From positions 377,501 to 441,500 of the forward strand of contig CM068313.1 of the NCBI GenBank assembly GCA_034766995.1: DNA of 64,000 bases, written 5' to 3'. Position 1 is the stretch's first letter. Every line of letters starts with the position of its first letter. Below the pieces are notes generated by a model. The model ran no database searches, had not been told where the DNA came from, and saw only the letters and a list, made by a program, of their open reading frames with translations. The position numbers and the translations under genes were made by a program. This DNA comes from Acanthacorydalis orientalis. Lineage: Eukaryota > Arthropoda > Insecta > Megaloptera > Corydalidae. Below are positions 59,601 to 64,000 of the stretch, one piece after another.

Positions 59601-62600
59601 TATCACGTGGTGTGCGATTCGATCCGATTATTTTCCAAAATGGCCTTATTTTGCCCAAAAAACCAATTTAAAAACCAGTTTTTCTGCTATAAGTAGTCGA
59701 AATTCAGTGCGAAATGGGTAATGTCGTATATCGTTAGATGCGTCTTGAAATTATCTATCACGTGGTGTGCGACTCGATCCGATTATTTGCCAAAATGGCC
59801 TTATTTTGCCCAAAAAACCCATTTTTCAAACAGTTTTTCGGCTATAAGTAGTCGAAATTCAGTGCGAAATGGGTAATGTCGTACATCGTTAGATGCGTCT
59901 TGTAATTATCTATCACGTGGTGTGCGATTCGATCCGATTATTTGCCAAAATGGCCTTATTTTGCCCAAAAAACCCATTTTTCAAACAGTTTTTCGGCTAT
60001 AAGTAGTCGAAATTCAGTGCGAAATGGGTAATGTCGTACATCGTTAGATGCGTCTTGTAATTATCTATCACGTGGTGTGCGATTCGATCCGATTATTTGC
60101 CAAAATGGCCTTATTTTGCCCAAAAAACCCATTTTTCAAACAGTTTTTCGGCTATAAGTAGTCGAAATTCAGTGCGAAATGGGTAATGTCGTACATCGTT
60201 AGATGCGTCTTGTAATTATCTATCACGTGGTGTGCGACTCGATCCGATTATTTGCCAAAATGGCCTTATTTTGCCCAAAAAACCCATTTTTCAAACAGTT
60301 TTTCGGCTATAAGTAGTCGAAATTCAGTGCGAAATGGGTAATGTCGTACATCGTTAGATGCGTCTTGAAATTATCTATCACGTGGTGTGCGACTCGATCC
60401 GATTATTTGCCAAAATGGCCTTATTTTGCCCAAAAAACCCATTTTTCAAACAGTTTTTCGGCTATAAGTAGTCGAAATTCAGTGCGAAATGGGTAATGTC
60501 GTACATCGTTAGATGCGTCTTGTAATTATCTATCACGTGGTGTGCGATTCGATCCGATTATTTGCCAAAATGGCCTTATTTTGCCCAAAAAACCCATTTT
60601 TCAAACAGTTTTTCGCCTATAAGTAGTCGAAATTCAGTGCGAAATGGGTAATGTCGTATATCGTTAGATGCGTCTTGTAATTATCTATCACGTGGTGTGC
60701 GACTCGATCCGATTATTTGCCAAAATGGCCTTATTTTGCCCAAAAAACCCATTTTTCAAACAGTTTTTCGGCTATAAGTAGTCGAAATTCAGTGCGAAAT
60801 GGGTAATGTCGTACATCGTTAGATGCGTCTTGAAATTATCTATCACGTGGTGTGCGACTCGATCCGATTATTTGCCAAAATGGCCTTATTTTGCCCAAAA
60901 AACCCATTTTTCAAACAGTTTTTCGGCTATAAGTAGTCGAAATTCAGTGCGAAATGGGTAATGTCGTATATCGTTAGATGCGTCTTGAAATTATCTATCA
61001 CGTGGTGTGCGATTCGATCCGATTATTTTCCAAAATGGCCTTATTTTGCCCAAAAAACCAATTTAAAAACCAGTTTTTCAGCTATAAGTAGTCGAAATTC
61101 AGTGCGAAATGGGTAATGTCGTATATCGTTAGATGCGTCTTGTAATTATCTATCACGTGGTGTGCGATTCGATCCGATTATTTGCCAAAATGGCCTTATT
61201 TTGCCCAAAAAACCCATTTTTCAAACAGTTTTTCGCCTATAAGTAGTCGAAATTCAGTGCGAAATGGGTAATGTCGTATATCGTTAGATGCGTCTTGTAA
61301 TTATCTATCACGTGGTGTGCGACTCGATCCGATTATTTGCCAAAATGGCCTTATTTTGCCCAAAAAACCCATTTTTCAAACAGTTTTTCGGCTATAAGTA
61401 GTCGAAATTCAGTGCGAAATGGGTAATGTCGTACATCGTTAGATGCGTCTTGAAATTATCTATCACGTGGTGTGCGACTCGATCCGATTATTTGCCAAAA
61501 TGGCCTTATTTTGCCCAAAAAACCCATTTTTCAAACAGTTTTTCGGCTATAAGTAGTCGAAATTCAGTGCGAAATGGGTAATGTCGTACATCGTTAGATG
61601 CGTCTTGAAATTATCTATCACGTGGTGTGCGATTCGATCCGATTATTTGCCAAAATGGCCTTATTTTGCCCAAAAAACCCATTTTTCAAACAGTTTTTCG
61701 GCTATAAGTAGTCGAAATTCAGTGCAAAATGGGTAATGTCGTACATCGTTAGATGCGTCTTGAAATTATCTATCACGTGGTGTGCGACTCGATCCGATTA
61801 TTTGCCAAAATGGCCTTATTTTGCCCAAAAAACCCATTTTTCAAACAGTTTTTCGGCTATAAGTAGTCGAAATTCAGTGCGAAATGGGTAATGTCGTACA
61901 TCGTTAGATGCGTCTTGAAATTATCTATCACGTGGTGTGCGACTCGATCCGATTATTTGCCAAAATGGCCTTATTTTGCCCAAAAAACCCATTTTTCAAA
62001 CAGTTTTTCGGCTATAAGTAGTCGAAATTCAGTGCGAAATGGGTAATGTCGTATATCGTTAGATGCGTCTTGTAATTATCTATCACGTGGTGTGCGACTC
62101 GATCCGATTATTTGCCAAAATGGCCTTATTTTGCCCAAAAAACCCATTTTTCAAACAGTTTTTCGGCTATAAGTAGTCGAAATTCAGTGCGAAATGGGTA
62201 ATGTCGTATATCGTTAGATGCGTCTTGTAATTATCTATCACGAGGTGTGCGACTCGATCCGATTATTTGCCAAAATGGCCTTATTTTGCCCAAAAAACCC
62301 ATTTTTCAAACAGTTTTTCGGCTATAAGTATTCGAATTTCAGTGCGAAATGGGTAATGTCGTACATCGTTAGATGCGTCTTGAAATTATCTATCACGTGG
62401 TGTGCGACTCGATCCGATTATTTGCCAAAATGGCCTTATTTTGCCCAAAAAACCCATTTTTCAAACAGTTTTTCGGCTATAAGTAGTCGAAATTCAGTGC
62501 GAAATGGGTAATGTCGTATATCGTTAGATGCGTCTTGAAATTATCTATCACGTGGTGTGCGATTCGATCCGATTATTTGCCAAAATGGCCTTATTTTGCC

Positions 62601-62845
62601 CAAAAAACCCATTTTTCAAACAGTTTTTCGGCTATAAGTAGTCGAAATTCAGTGCGAAATGGGTAATGTCGTATATCGTTAGATGCGTCTTGAAATTATC
62701 TATCACGTGGTGTGCGATTCGATCCGATTATTTGCCAAAATGGCCTTATTTTGCCCAAAAAAAACATTTTTCAAACAGTTTTTCGGCTATAAGTAGTCGA
62801 AATTCAGTGCGAAATGGGTAATGTCGTACATCGTTAGATGCGTCT
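53622..62845 (+). repeat. 155-bp satellite array (~59 units)
   Basis: Units recur every 155 bp; for example TCGTTAGATG starts at 54151, 54306, 54461 and so on, exactly in register to 62831. Landmarks are ATCACGTGGTGTGCGA, CCAAAATGGCCTTATTTTGC, TTTTTCGGCTATAAGTAGTC and GAAATGGGTAATGTCGTA. The first two units (53622-53990) are of an older variant with CCAATTCGATTGAAT; from about 54000 the units are nearly identical. Variable sites (TGTAATT or TGAAATT, GATTCG or GACTCG, TTCGG or TTCGC, GTACA or GTATA) mix in blocks without one strict higher-order period. Open frames within it are by-products. Confidence 0.98.
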
Positions 62846-64000
62846 TTTTCGTGATTTTTGGACAATGTCTAAAAATCCTCGTGAAACCTGGGTGAATTTT
62901 AGACAATGTCTAAAAATTCTCGTGAAACCCGGGTGATTTTTGGACAATGTCTAAAAATCCTCGTGAAACCTGGGTGAATTTTAGACAATGTCTAAAAATC
63001 CTCGTGAAACCTGGGTGATTTTTAGACAATGTCTAAAAATCCTCGTGAAACCTGGGTGATTTTTAGACAATGTCTAAAAATCCTCGTGAAACCTGGGTGA
63101 TTTTTAGACAATGTCTAAAAATCCTCGTGAAACCCGAGTGATTTTTGGACAATGTCTAAAAATCCTCGTGAAACCTGGGTGATTTTTAGACAATGTCTAA
63201 AAATCCTCGTGAAACCTGGGTGATTTTTAGACAATGTCTAAAAATCCTCGTGAAACCTGGGTGATTTTTAGACAATGTCTAAAAATCCTCGTGAAACCCG
63301 AGTGATTTTTAGACAATGTCTAAAAATCCTCGTGAAACCCAAGTGATTTTTGGACAATGTCTAAAAATCCTCGTGAAACCCGAGTGATTTTTAGACAATG
63401 TCTAAAAATCCTCGTGAAACCCGAGTGATTTTTAGACAATGTCTAAAAATCCTCGTGAAACCCAAGTGATTTTTGGACAATGTCTAAAAATCCTCGTGAA
63501 ACCCAAGTGATTTTTGGACAATGTCTAAAAATCCTCGTGAAACCCGAGTGATTTTTAGACAATGTCTAAAAATCCTCGTGAAACCCAAGTGATTTTTGGA
63601 CAATGTCTAAAAATCCTCGTGAAACCCGAGTGATTTTTAGACAATGTCTAAAAATCCTCGTGAAACCCGAGTGATTTTTAGACAATGTCTAAAAATCCCC
63701 GTGAAACCCAAGTGATTTTTGGACAATGTCTAAAAATCCTCGTGAAACCTGAGTGATTTTTAGACAATGTCCAAAAATCCTCGTGAAACCCGAGTTATTT
63801 TTAGACAATGTCTAAAAATCCTCGTGAAACCCAAGTGATTTTTGGACAATGTCTAAAAATCCTCGTGAAACCCGAGTGATTTTTGGACAATGTCTAAAAA
63901 TCCTCGTGAGACCCGAGTGATTTTTAGACAATGTCTAAAAATCCTCGTGAGACCCGAGTGATTTTTAGACAATGTCCAAAAATCCTCGTGAAACCCGAGT
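62846..64000 (+). repeat. 41-bp satellite array, runs off the window
   Basis: About 28 units recur every 41 bp; CTCGTGAAAC is at 63001 and again at 63042. Each unit holds TTTTTAGACA, one base, then TGTCTAAAAA, a palindrome, followed by TCCTCGTGAAACC. The array begins abruptly inside a 155-bp unit and continues past the window edge. Unit ends vary: CTGGGT in the first third, then CCGAGT and CCAAGT. Confidence 0.97.

Noticed and set aside
62218..62511. 97-codon open frame in the satellite
   Set aside because: It arises from one unit with a changed base inside the 155-bp array and is not conserved in other units.
62846..64000. CRISPR-like array of short regular repeats
   Set aside because: There are no unique spacers; repeats are head to tail at 41 bp, the genome is eukaryotic, and no cas genes are present. 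It is a satellite.
1..64000. tRNA and rRNA genes
   Set aside because: No cloverleaf with A and B boxes or rRNA-like stretch was recognised by eye. A tRNAscan and Infernal run would be decisive.

Overview
This is eukaryotic nuclear DNA. Four multi-exon genes have short GT-AG introns (mostly 63-300 bp, a few over 1 kb), GC-rich exons and CpG-rich spacers, set among AT-rich intergenic DNA, (TA)n microsatellites, retroelement fragments and long satellite arrays. The gene set (an MFSD6-like transporter, a stand-alone ADD-domain protein separate from any ATRX helicase, TBC1D19 and FAM114A) suggests an arthropod, most likely an insect. I cannot name an order from sequence alone.

Layout. 0-4 kb: three blocks of a diverged repeat of about 220 bp. 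4-15.8 kb: no gene I can support; it holds microsatellites, a LINE fragment, dispersed repeats and a nested inverted repeat of about 1.1 kb. 15.8-23.8 kb (+): a 12-exon MFSD6-like transporter gene, 732 aa when joined, with a foldback element in intron 6 and a 21-bp microexon. 24.2-29.3 kb: intergenic, with a dispersed repeat. 29.4-33.6 kb (-): ADD-domain gene copy A, 1097 aa. 34.0-36.2 kb: relics of a copied 5' part of TBC1D19. 37.3-40.3 kb (-): ADD-domain gene copy B, 803 aa with a shortened C-terminus. 40.6-47.5 kb (+): TBC1D19, 8 exons, 528 aa, with a Ty3/Gypsy relic in intron 1. 50.8-53.2 kb (+): FAM114A/NOXP20-family gene, 753 aa. 53.6-62.8 kb: a 155-bp satellite array of about 59 units. 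62.85 kb to the window edge: a 41-bp satellite whose every unit holds a 10+10 bp palindrome.

The main biological story is a segmental duplication. A block running from inside the ADD gene, through its divergent promoter and into TBC1D19 intron 4, was copied in tandem. One end kept two ADD paralogs with identical coding-exon lengths for exons 1-4. The duplicated TBC1D19 head is now an orphan first exon plus intron-4-like sequence. ADD domains of ATRX/DNMT3 type read histone H3 tails in heterochromatin, so a duplicated, fast-diverging ADD gene beside two satellite families is a natural place to look for heterochromatin-driven gene evolution. That link is inference. All exon joins were worked out by hand from splice sites, reading-frame phase and remembered family sequence; no database search was run.
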